A DNA stretch of 51,185 nucleotides from Elusimicrobia bacterium UBA6262. GTDB lineage: Bacteria; CAYTYR01; UBA6262. Positions 16,032-22,571 of the stretch are shown one piece after another. A program made the position numbers and the translations under genes. Numbering within the stretch: the first letter of the stretch is position 1; the number at the start of each line of letters is the position of its first letter. The notes beneath the pieces are model-generated. The model ran no database searches, was not told the DNA's origin, and saw only the letters and a list, made by a program, of their open reading frames with translations. The stretch covers positions 1 through 51,185 of the forward strand of contig DJVG01000064.1 in NCBI GenBank assembly GCA_002441095.1, read 5' to 3'.

Positions 16032-17199
16032 TCTTATGTCTCCAGTCTTCACCGATGATGATCACCGCCTGGGTCAGGGAGCTGTCGCTCAGGCTGGTTT
16101 CGATCTCATCACAACGAAGTATTTTACCCAGGTAATGGGCTGAATCTATGTTGCCGGTACGGTCAATGATCTTGGTATGAGGTACATTTCTTCGTTCAAA
16201 GTAGCCCCAACTCAATACATCTACTCCTTTTTGGCGCAAATACTTCGTGACTTCCTCTACTGCTTCGCGGCTCCGGGTACCATTCCAGACATCTACCCTG
16301 ATAGAACCAGGGATAATATCCGTCAAAACAGATTCCGACCGAAGTAATTGAGAAACTTTTTCTAAACGTTCGTGGTCTATCTCCCAAACCAGGGCGCCGC
16401 GTATTGATCTTGGTTTCCCCGGCAATTGCTGCTGCCTGAAATTCTGAGTGTTCAGCTTCCGCAATTCAAAAAGCAAGGTCACCAGGTCATATAAACTGAG
16501 ATTGGTATGCAAAGCTCGCAAGCTGGTCCACATGAGACGCGGCATCCTGAAAATAACCGCCGGCGATTTAATCCTGGCTGTTACTGCTTTAATAAAACTA
16601 CGCTGACGCTGCATCCGGCCGATATCCCCCTGGCTGTCTTTACGGAACCGTAAATATTCCAGGCATTGCCGGCCATTCAAGGTCTGCCGGCCAGGCTTGA
16701 AATGGATATGCAGGTTGCCCCAGTTATCATCATAATCCATTTTTTCAGCAATATCGATGGTTACCCCGCCCAAGGCGTCAATTATGTTTATCAAGCCGCT
16801 AAAATCAAGCTGGACATAATAAGGTATTTCCAGGCCAAGCAGGGTTTGGGTTACTTCCTGCGTGAGGGCTATCCCCTCCTCAATCCCGCCCTTTTTGAAG
16901 CCATAAGCAAAAAACTCATTGATCCGTAGTAATTTATATTGCGGGACCCGTACCCGGGAATCCCGGGGTATAGAAAGTATATCAGCTAAGCGCTGGCGGG
17001 GATGGAAACTGATAAACATCAGCACATCCGCCCTTTTGCTGTTCTCTGTCTCATCACAGCCGATCAGGAGCAGATTTAGCCGTTGGCCTTTTTGCAGCGT
17101 TCTGTTAACCGGGCTCCAAAAGGACAAAACAATCATTATGAAAAGTAAGCCCAGAGCTAAGCTCAGGATAATTTTAATCTTTTTTGGTTTATTGGCCAT
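16021..17199 (-). CDS. LytR-CpsA-Psr (LCP) family protein with LytR_C domain
   Basis: 392 residues: one N-terminal membrane helix (about 8-27), an LCP domain (about 45-220; LLLIGCDE, ILSIPRDSRVRVP, GLINIIDALGGVTIDI, YLRFRKDSQGDIGRMQRQ) and a C-terminal LytR_C domain (SIRVDVWNGTRSREAVEEVTKYLRQKG). LCP proteins transfer polyprenyl-linked glycans to the wall or other acceptors; in a two-membrane bacterium the acceptor is uncertain. ATG 17199 follows AAGGGA. A longer frame to 17277 is only read-through of a GC-rich repeat. The order nadD-LCP-rsfS is compact. Confidence 0.92.
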   Translation of the reverse strand: MANKPKKIKIILSLALGLLFIMIVLSFWSPVNRTLQKGQRLNLLLIGCDETENSKRADVLMFISFHPRQRLADILSIPRDSRVRVPQYKLLRINEFFAYGFKKGGIEEGIALTQEVTQTLLGLEIPYYVQLDFSGLINIIDALGGVTIDIAEKMDYDDNWGNLHIHFKPGRQTLNGRQCLEYLRFRKDSQGDIGRMQRQRSFIKAVTARIKSPAVIFRMPRLMWTSLRALHTNLSLYDLVTLLFELRKLNTQNFRQQQLPGKPRSIRGALVWEIDHERLEKVSQLLRSESVLTDIIPGSIRVDVWNGTRSREAVEEVTKYLRQKGVDVLSWGYFERRNVPHTKIIDRTGNIDSAHYLGKILRCDEIETSLSDSSLTQAVIIIGEDWRHKIAL

Positions 17200-17215
17200 T
17201 ATTCCCTTAAATGCA

Positions 17216-17282
17216 ATTACCCGCCACCACCCTCCAACAAGCTCTGGCGGGCTAAAGAGCTTCGGCGGGCGCGGCACAGATT
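17216..17282. repeat. 67-bp GC-rich dispersed element, copy A
   Basis: Fills the nadD-LCP gap. Contains ATTACCCGCC, CACCCTCCA, GCTCTGGCGGGCTAAAGAGC and GGCGGGCGCGGCACAGATT. The element at 33559-33625, in opposite orientation, aligns along its whole length with only scattered mismatches. Confidence 0.85.
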
Positions 17283-17864
17283 TTATTCGTATAATTTATG
17301 CTTTTTTATATATGCATACACTGATCTGGGTACGAGTTTATTGACACTCTGACTCTTGTTGATTTTTTTCCTGATCGTGGTCGCGGCAATAGGTATGCCG
17401 GTTATACGCAACATAATTACCTTAACTGCTGCTGATTTATTTGGCAGGGTTATTTTATAACCAGGCCGGTTAATGACGACAAAGCAGCACAGCCGCAGCA
17501 GTTCCTGCCAGCGGCGCCAGGTACGTATTTCGCCGAAAGCATCAGCCCCGATAATAAAAAAGAACTCAGTCTTGTGTCCTAATTTTCTTTTTAGATACCG
17601 GACTGTCTCTATGCTGTAACTGGGAGATTTTTTATTGGTTTCATATTTGGTGGATGTAAACTTCTTTTTACCGCGCAGGGACAGTTTAACCATGGCCAGC
17701 CGGTCTTTAGCTGTGGCCTGGCTTTGCGCCTTGTGAGGTAAAATACCAGCAGGAATAAAGATAACCTTGTTTAATCCCAGTTTCCGTTGCACTATCCCGG
17801 CTATTTTAAGATGCCCGTTATGGATAGGATCAAAAGTCCCGCCGAATAAACCAATCTTTTTCAT
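17283..17864 (-). CDS. nadD: Nicotinate-nucleotide adenylyltransferase
   Basis: Transfers AMP to nicotinate mononucleotide in NAD synthesis. 193 residues from ATG 17864: KIGLFGGTFDPIHNGHL is the nucleotidyltransferase motif, FIPAGILPHK and FFIIGADAFGEIRTW are family blocks, and the C-terminus carries an SxTxxR-like segment (IAATTIRKKI). Upstream in-frame codons as far as 17951 come from the CAGTT repeat array, so they are not part of the gene. It lies between proA and the LCP gene. Confidence 0.96.
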   Translation of the reverse strand: MKKIGLFGGTFDPIHNGHLKIAGIVQRKLGLNKVIFIPAGILPHKAQSQATAKDRLAMVKLSLRGKKKFTSTKYETNKKSPSYSIETVRYLKRKLGHKTEFFFIIGADAFGEIRTWRRWQELLRLCCFVVINRPGYKITLPNKSAAVKVIMLRITGIPIAATTIRKKINKSQSVNKLVPRSVYAYIKKHKLYE

Positions 17865-17884
17865 GGGAAACCTAACCTGTAATA

Positions 17885-17971
17885 CAGTTGCGAGTTGCGA
17901 GTTGCGAGTTGCGGGTTTAGGTAAATAATTTACTGCCTTAACTCGAAACACGAAACCTGAAACTTGAAACT
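17885..17971. repeat. CAGTT-family inverted repeat array, copy 3 (longest left arm)
   Basis: Begins CAGTTGCGAG; GTTGCGAG-type units occur three times in a row plus GTTGCGGG. After an A/T-rich centre come the inverted units AACTCGAAAC, ACGAAACCTGAAAC and TTGAAACTG. It lies between proA and nadD. The conserved outer ends CAGTT and AACTG are clear here. Confidence 0.88.
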
Positions 17972-17975
17972 GATG

Positions 17976-19232
17976 TTATTTTCTCACTTGTCCGTTCCCG
18001 TAAACCATATATTTATATGAGCACAGTTCATTCAGGCCCATCGGACCGCGGGCATGCATTTTCTGGGTAGAGATCCCGATCTCCGCCCCCAGGCCAAATT
18101 CGCCGCCATCGGTGAATCGGGTAGAAGCATTCCAGTAGACTGCAGCTGAATCTACAGCGCGCATGAATTCTTCTGCTCTCTTTTTATTGTTCGTGACGAT
18201 AGTTTCAGAATGATGCGACCCGTACTTATTAATATGCGCTTCAGCTTCTTCTACAGTTTCCACTATCTTGACAGAAAGAATAAGATCAAGGTATTCTTCT
18301 GACCAGTCTTCTTCGGTGGCGGCTTTGATACCTTTTAATATCGCCAGGGTTTTTTCATCGCCGCGTAATTCCACTTTAGCTCCGGCGAAACGCGCCGCCA
18401 TCTGCGGCAAAAAATCCATCGCTACACCGTTATGTACCAGCAGGGTTTCCATGGCATTACATACTCCCGCCCGTTGCACTTTGGCATTAAAACATATTTC
18501 CTCTGCCATTTTCAGGTCAGCCTCAACATCAACGTATGTATGGCAAACCCCTTTGCCGTGAGAGATCACCGGTATAGAAGAGTGCTCTTTGATGAATTGG
18601 ATCAATTCTTCCCCGCCACGCGGGATGATCACATCAATAAATTTATCCTGTTTAACTATTTCCAGGACTGCTTGCCGGTCAGTAGTCTCAATAAACTGGA
18701 TAGCCCCCTCCGGGATACCGGCGGTATAGGCGGCAGCGGCAATAGTTTTCGCCAGGATATGATTGGAATTAACTGCTTCCGAACCTCCCCGCAAGATCAC
18801 GGCATTACCGCTTTTCAGACATAATCCAGCTGTATCCACCGTCACATTCGGCCGCGATTCATAGATAATACCGATCACTCCCAGTGGCACGCGTACTTTA
18901 TTGATCTTCAAACCGTTTTGACGTTCAGTAGAAGAGATAACCTCCCCTACCGGGTCTTTTAATCCAGCTATTTCCTGCAATCCTTTAATCATGGCCGCAA
19001 TACGGGACTCGGTCAGTAACAAACGGTCAATAAGCGCGGCGCTTAAGCCTGCTTCTTTAGCAGCCTCAACATCTATTTCATTCTTGAACAAAATATCGTC
19101 TTTATTGGCTTGCAACGACTCAGCCATGGCCAGCAACGCTTTATTCTTGGTCTCGGTACTAACATTAGCTAAAGCGTAAGCCGCTCTTTTAGCTGCCGCA
19201 GCCCGCCTGATAATTTCTTCTTTTAGTTCCAT
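17976..19232 (-). CDS. proA: Gamma-glutamyl phosphate reductase
   Basis: NADPH-dependent reduction of glutamyl phosphate to glutamate semialdehyde for proline. 418 residues from ATG 19232, the normal ProA length, chosen for GGGGAG just upstream and the family start MELKEEI. GVIGIIYESRPNVTVD, LKSGNAVILRGGSEA, catalytic cysteine region VQRAGVCNAMETLLVH, and AEIGISTQKMHARGPMG are present. It has its own predicted promoter (19273-19301). proB is not in the window. It probably heads the proA-nadD-LCP-rsfS-argS operon. Confidence 0.97.
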   Translation of the reverse strand: MELKEEIIRRAAAAKRAAYALANVSTETKNKALLAMAESLQANKDDILFKNEIDVEAAKEAGLSAALIDRLLLTESRIAAMIKGLQEIAGLKDPVGEVISSTERQNGLKINKVRVPLGVIGIIYESRPNVTVDTAGLCLKSGNAVILRGGSEAVNSNHILAKTIAAAAYTAGIPEGAIQFIETTDRQAVLEIVKQDKFIDVIIPRGGEELIQFIKEHSSIPVISHGKGVCHTYVDVEADLKMAEEICFNAKVQRAGVCNAMETLLVHNGVAMDFLPQMAARFAGAKVELRGDEKTLAILKGIKAATEEDWSEEYLDLILSVKIVETVEEAEAHINKYGSHHSETIVTNNKKRAEEFMRAVDSAAVYWNASTRFTDGGEFGLGAEIGISTQKMHARGPMGLNELCSYKYMVYGNGQVRK

Positions 19233-19272
19233 AGCACTCCCCGATCTTACATTGCTTTTAATATGATTTGTC

Positions 19273-19301
19273 ATTTTATCACAGTTGGTCGTTTTTTTCA
19301 A
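19273..19301 (-). promoter_or_regulatory. Sigma-70 promoter of proA
   Basis: On the minus strand TTGAAA (19296-19301), a 17-base spacer and TAAAAT (19273-19278). Transcription would start near 19266, about 34 bases before the proA ATG. It is back to back with the MFS promoter. Confidence 0.7.
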
Positions 19302-19310
19302 TGAATTTAA

Positions 19311-19340
19311 TTGCCAACCAGGGCTTAAATCCACTATAAT
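19311..19340 (+). promoter_or_regulatory. Sigma-70 promoter of the MFS gene
   Basis: TTGCCA (19311-19316), an 18-base spacer and TATAAT (19335-19340). The transcript would carry a leader of about 64 bases that includes the GTGTAATC repeat. A GGAGG at 19397-19401 precedes the ATG. Confidence 0.7.
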
Positions 19341-19350
19341 ACAATTATTC

Positions 19351-19392
19351 TTGTATCTGTGTAATTTGTTTTACTAATCAGTGTAATCAATC
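19351..19392. repeat. GTGTAATC repeat units in the MFS leader
   Basis: CTGTGTAATTTG and CAGTGTAATCAAT occur close together between the MFS promoter and its ribosome binding site. They are the inverse of the GATTACAC units at 7144-7199 and 29456-29537. Confidence 0.6.
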
Positions 19393-19410
19393 TTCCGGAG
19401 GAAGATACAA

Positions 19411-20550
19411 ATGTTTAACATAATCATGGTAGGTATTACCAGCTTGCTGACTGATATTTCCACGGAAATGGTCTATCCGCTCCTGGCCATATTCTTAAGC
19501 ACCACTTTGGGAGCTTCTCCCTGGATCATCGGCCTGATCGAAGGCATAGCGGAAAGTATCGCCAGCCTGCTGAAAGTATTCAGCGGATATCTTTCTGATA
19601 AATCACAGAAAAGGAAACCATTGGCTATTTTGGGATATGGTTCTTCCACTTTCGGCAAGATATTCCTCTACATTGCTACAAGTTGGTGGTGGGTCCTTTT
19701 ATCAAGAGTCATAGACCGGTTTGGCAAGGGTATCCGTAATGCCCCGCGGGATGCCTTGATCGCTGATTCCAGCGCTAAAGAAAGAAGAGGCCGGGCTTTT
19801 GGTTTGCACCGCATGATGGACACGATCGGCGCTGCTACAGGGGTACTTATCGCTTATTACCTCTTGACTGCCCATGCCGGGCCTATTGACTTCCGTAAAA
19901 TATTCCTGCTCTCGCTGATCCCGGCCTTCCTGGGATTAATATTTCTTTTCTTTGTTAAGGAAAAGAAAGCTACTATTGCCCCTGCTTCTAAAAAGCTGTC
20001 TTTCAATTGGTCTGCCTTACCGCTTAAGCTGAAATTATTTCTGGTAGTAACTGTACTCTTTACCCTGGGCAATTCCTCTAACCAGTTTTTACTGCTCCGG
20101 GCCAAAAACCTGGGCTATACCACAGAAAATGTGCTTTTGCTTTACCTGGTTTATAATATCGTCTATGCCATTATTTCTTACCCGGCTGGGCGTCTTTCTG
20201 ATATTATCGGCAGGAAAAAACTGCTGGTTTGGGGTTATGTTTTTTACGGTGTGGTTTATTTGGGGTTTGCGTTAACTAATAATCCGGCGATGATGTGGGG
20301 ATTATTTGGTTTATACGGGATATACATTGGTATTACTGAAGGCGTAGAAAAAGCCTTGGTTACAGATATTGCGCCGGAAAACCTGCGGGCTACGATGATC
20401 GGCTTGCACGCGACTTTGGTAGGGATCGGGCTTTTCCCGGCATCATTTTTGGCGGGTATCTTGTGGAACCAATTCGGGCCGGCAGCCACCTTTTATTTCG
20501 GCAGCATTACCGGCCTGTTAGCTGCAATAGGTTTGTTGCTGGTACTTTAA
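19411..20550 (+). CDS. Major facilitator superfamily transporter
   Basis: 379 residues with about 11-12 membrane helices. The loop-2/3 motif appears as GYLSDKSQKRKPLAI, and VIDRFGKGIRNAPRDALIA and RGRAFGLHRMMDT are typical of a small drug/sugar-like MFS subgroup; AGRLSDIIGRKKLL repeats the motif in the second half. The substrate cannot be told. Strong GGAGG before ATG 19411. It is the only plus-strand gene in the left half. Its 3' end overlaps the convergent vapC gene by four bases. Confidence 0.9.
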   Translation: MFNIIMVGITSLLTDISTEMVYPLLAIFLSTTLGASPWIIGLIEGIAESIASLLKVFSGYLSDKSQKRKPLAILGYGSSTFGKIFLYIATSWWWVLLSRVIDRFGKGIRNAPRDALIADSSAKERRGRAFGLHRMMDTIGAATGVLIAYYLLTAHAGPIDFRKIFLLSLIPAFLGLIFLFFVKEKKATIAPASKKLSFNWSALPLKLKLFLVVTVLFTLGNSSNQFLLLRAKNLGYTTENVLLLYLVYNIVYAIISYPAGRLSDIIGRKKLLVWGYVFYGVVYLGFALTNNPAMMWGLFGLYGIYIGITEGVEKALVTDIAPENLRATMIGLHATLVGIGLFPASFLAGILWNQFGPAATFYFGSITGLLAAIGLLLVL

Positions 20551-20909
20551 TATTTATAGGCCAGATCCAAAAGAAATGCTTCCTTTTTTAACCTTGCGTC
20601 TAATGTCCATAAAGAGACGTCGCTTAACAACGCGGTCACCAATAGATGCATATCAATAAGTCCGAGTCCTTTACCCATTAAGCCCTTCTTTTCAATAAAC
20701 AATAATATTTCTTCGTCTTCTATATGTTCAACTGTAGGGAGGGTGCCAAGTAATGACAAAATCTCCTTCCTGTTCTTAATATTGCCGCAGGCGAGTTCTC
20801 CAATAATAAAAGGGTGGCAGACTACCTCGCCATCGTTTAAGAGCTGTTCAAATCTATCATTACTTTTGCGTAAGTGCGCTATCCATATCGAAGTGTCAGC
20901 AAGGATCAT
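20547..20909 (-). CDS. vapC: PIN-domain toxin (VapC family)
   Basis: 120-residue PIN-domain ribonuclease, usually cutting tRNA or rRNA when freed from its antitoxin. ILADTSIWIAHLR holds the first acidic residue, IIGELACGN the second (Glu), GLIDMHLLVTA the third Asp and LWTLDARLKK the last. The ATG overlaps the antitoxin stop (TAATG). The 3' end overlaps the MFS gene by four bases, so there is no room for a terminator between these convergent genes. Confidence 0.92.
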   Translation of the reverse strand: MILADTSIWIAHLRKSNDRFEQLLNDGEVVCHPFIIGELACGNIKNRKEILSLLGTLPTVEHIEDEEILLFIEKKGLMGKGLGLIDMHLLVTALLSDVSLWTLDARLKKEAFLLDLAYKY

Positions 20910-21100
20910 TAATAAGTTCTCCGGCGAGGGACACTATGTATATTTTTTTCAGTCCCACCTAATTTAGCCAGTCTTTTGCTGCTTTCCCTGGCTATTAAGG
21001 CTTCCAAACCTAACCTGACTAAAGTGGTCTTTTCCTTGATCCCAGTGAGCATTGATACTTTTCTGATCAAATCGTCGTTAATATTTAACGTGGTTCTCAT
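20909..21100 (-). CDS. vapB: VapB-type antitoxin
   Basis: 63 residues. RTTLNINDDLIRKVSMLTGIKEKTTLVRLGLEAL is a ribbon-helix-helix DNA-binding fold of the VapB type; the basic C-terminal tail (after SKRLAKLGGTEK) would bind the toxin. GGGAGG lies upstream of ATG 21100. The pair probably represses its own promoter at the AT-rich palindromic region upstream. Confidence 0.9.
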   Translation of the reverse strand: MRTTLNINDDLIRKVSMLTGIKEKTTLVRLGLEALIARESSKRLAKLGGTEKNIHSVPRRRTY

Positions 21101-21123
21101 ATCATAACCTCCCTCATATCATT

Positions 21124-21162
21124 CATATGTATTAATATGCACTAATAATGCATATATGTCAA
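21124..21162 (-). promoter_or_regulatory. vapBC promoter and probable VapB operator
   Basis: On the minus strand TTGACA (21157-21162) is followed after 17 bases by CATATT (21134-21139). The region is full of short palindromes (CATATG, CATATATG, TATTAATA) and a near direct repeat TGCATTATTAG / TGCATATTAAT, suitable for a ribbon-helix-helix repressor. Operator assignment is inference. Confidence 0.5.
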
Positions 21163-21207
21163 GCTATTTAATAAATAAAGAAGAGCTAACAGGTATTATT
21201 CGATGGG

Positions 21208-21594
21208 CTAGAGCATGCGGGGGATCTGAGATGAATGGTGATGTATGATCGGGCTGGACAGTGCCAGGTCTATAATATAACTAAACCGAGCTTCAAAACC
21301 AAGCGACTCCCCATCCAGCACAAAATGCCAGCAGTAAATCCCGCTTAAAGCATACATCTCATTTTTTATTGGCTGAACGATCAATGTTTTCTTATGTAAC
21401 TCTACGCTAAGTTCTTCGCGTTTAATGAGATTCTTGAAATACTCCCGGATTTTCTCTGGCTTGTTTAGTAATTTATTGGAGAAGGTCGGAATCAAAACAG
21501 CTTTTTTGTCATAGAGAGAAAAAAGCCTCTCAACGTCTCCTTTGTTGACTGCTAACATCCATTTCTTAAGTATATCTTCTGGTTTTTTAACCAT
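21208..21594 (-). CDS. SnoaL/NTF2-like fold protein (DUF4440/CaMKII-AD type)
   Basis: 128 residues with the cystatin/NTF2-like pattern: VKKPEDILKKWMLAVNKGDVERLFSLYDKKAVLIPTFSN at the N-terminus and the HHHSSQIP ending found in the uncharacterised cystatin-like COG family. These small cone-shaped domains bind small ligands or act as isomerases, but no function is assigned to this type. It lies six bases after the parvulin gene and is probably co-transcribed with it. Confidence 0.75.
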   Translation of the reverse strand: MVKKPEDILKKWMLAVNKGDVERLFSLYDKKAVLIPTFSNKLLNKPEKIREYFKNLIKREELSVELHKKTLIVQPIKNEMYALSGIYCWHFVLDGESLGFEARFSYIIDLALSSPIIHHHSSQIPRML

Positions 21595-21600
21595 AATTAT

Positions 21601-21885
21601 TTATTCTGTCCTGCTGGTTATTTCTATTAAATGATATCCGAACTGGGTTTTGACTGGCCCGAGTACTTTGTTCACTTCTCCGCTAAAGACCACTTCATCA
21701 AACTCCTTGACCATCTGCCCCGGGGTGAATTCCCCTAAATTACCGCCCTGCCGGCCTGAAGGACAACTTGAAAATTGCTTAGCTACCTCGGCAAAATCAG
21801 CTCCGGCTTCGATCTTGCTCTTCAATTCTTCACATTGCTCCACAGTCTTGACCAGAATGTGCCTGGCTGTTGCTTTTTTCATCAT
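21601..21885 (-). CDS. Small parvulin-type peptidyl-prolyl isomerase
   Basis: 94 residues, a single parvulin (PpiC-type) domain without signal peptide, so probably cytoplasmic. ARHILVKT, FAEVAKQFSSCPSG, GGNLGEFTPGQMVKEFDEVVF and VKTQFGYHLI are the conserved rotamase blocks. Two adjacent Met codons make the exact start ambiguous by one residue; AGGAGG lies just upstream. Confidence 0.93.
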   Translation of the reverse strand: MMKKATARHILVKTVEQCEELKSKIEAGADFAEVAKQFSSCPSGRQGGNLGEFTPGQMVKEFDEVVFSGEVNKVLGPVKTQFGYHLIEITSRTE

Positions 21886-21955
21886 GCTCCTCCTGGTTTA
21901 TATTGTGTATCATTGCTGTCCAAATTAGACTCGTATGATTGTATATATATACTCC

Positions 21956-22549
21956 TTAATAAGCTCCGCCTGGACGACCCATGCCGCCACCCATACCACC
22001 CATACCTCTCATGCTTTCCCGCCCGCCACCTCCACGGTTGCTCATTTGTTCTTTCATCGCTTCTCTCATGGCTTGCTCTTTTTTCTTTATATAATTGAAT
22101 ACTATATCTCTCTGCCCTTCGGAAAGCAACATCCTCAGTTTGGTTTTTGCTGACATTCTTATCTTGTATTGCTTATTTTTCAAGTCACTAACCTGGTCAA
22201 TCAAGGAAGCAACCTCTGCCAGATCAGGTTGTGGGTATTGTCCGTTCATTTTTACCAGGTTTTTAAAAGGGATCTGGTTCCTGATGGTACTTTCCTTGGC
22301 AGAAATCTCCTCATCCATAGCTACAGCTTTGGCAACTTCAGTAGATAATAGATTGAATTCACTAGCTTGTTGTTCAGTCAATGCTAATTGTTTGATTAAC
22401 TTAGTATCTTTGGCCCATTCAAAATTTAGCCCATAATCAGACCACTCTAAATCCTGCCGGGCCATAGTTGGCGGACCTGCGGCCGCAAAACATTGGACTG
22501 CAACCAACAAAAAAATGCAAGCTAGTGATATTGTGGCTTTTCTATACAT
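21956..22549 (-). CDS. Spy/CpxP-like periplasmic protein with Gly/Met-rich tail
   Basis: 197 residues from ATG 22549, chosen because GGGG lies upstream and a good signal peptide follows (residues 1-25, cleaved near AAA). The body is helical and charged, with an LTEQQASEF motif like the LTxxQ of Spy/CpxP/metal-sensor proteins. The C-terminus (about 175-197) is a Gly/Met/Arg repeat with several Met residues, which might bind copper or silver. It is last in the sigma-factor efflux operon, 22 bases after macB. The Spy-like assignment is moderate; the tail is unusual. Confidence 0.7.
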   Translation of the reverse strand: MYRKATISLACIFLLVAVQCFAAAGPPTMARQDLEWSDYGLNFEWAKDTKLIKQLALTEQQASEFNLLSTEVAKAVAMDEEISAKESTIRNQIPFKNLVKMNGQYPQPDLAEVASLIDQVSDLKNKQYKIRMSAKTKLRMLLSEGQRDIVFNYIKKKEQAMREAMKEQMSNRGGGGRESMRGMGGMGGGMGRPGGAY

Positions 22550-22571
22550 CTGGTTCCCCTTAGGAAATATT

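Noticed and set aside
19233..19334. ATG 19334 as proA start
   Set aside because: It would add 34 atypical residues and run through the proA promoter; ATG 19232 has a better ribosome binding site and gives the usual ProA length.
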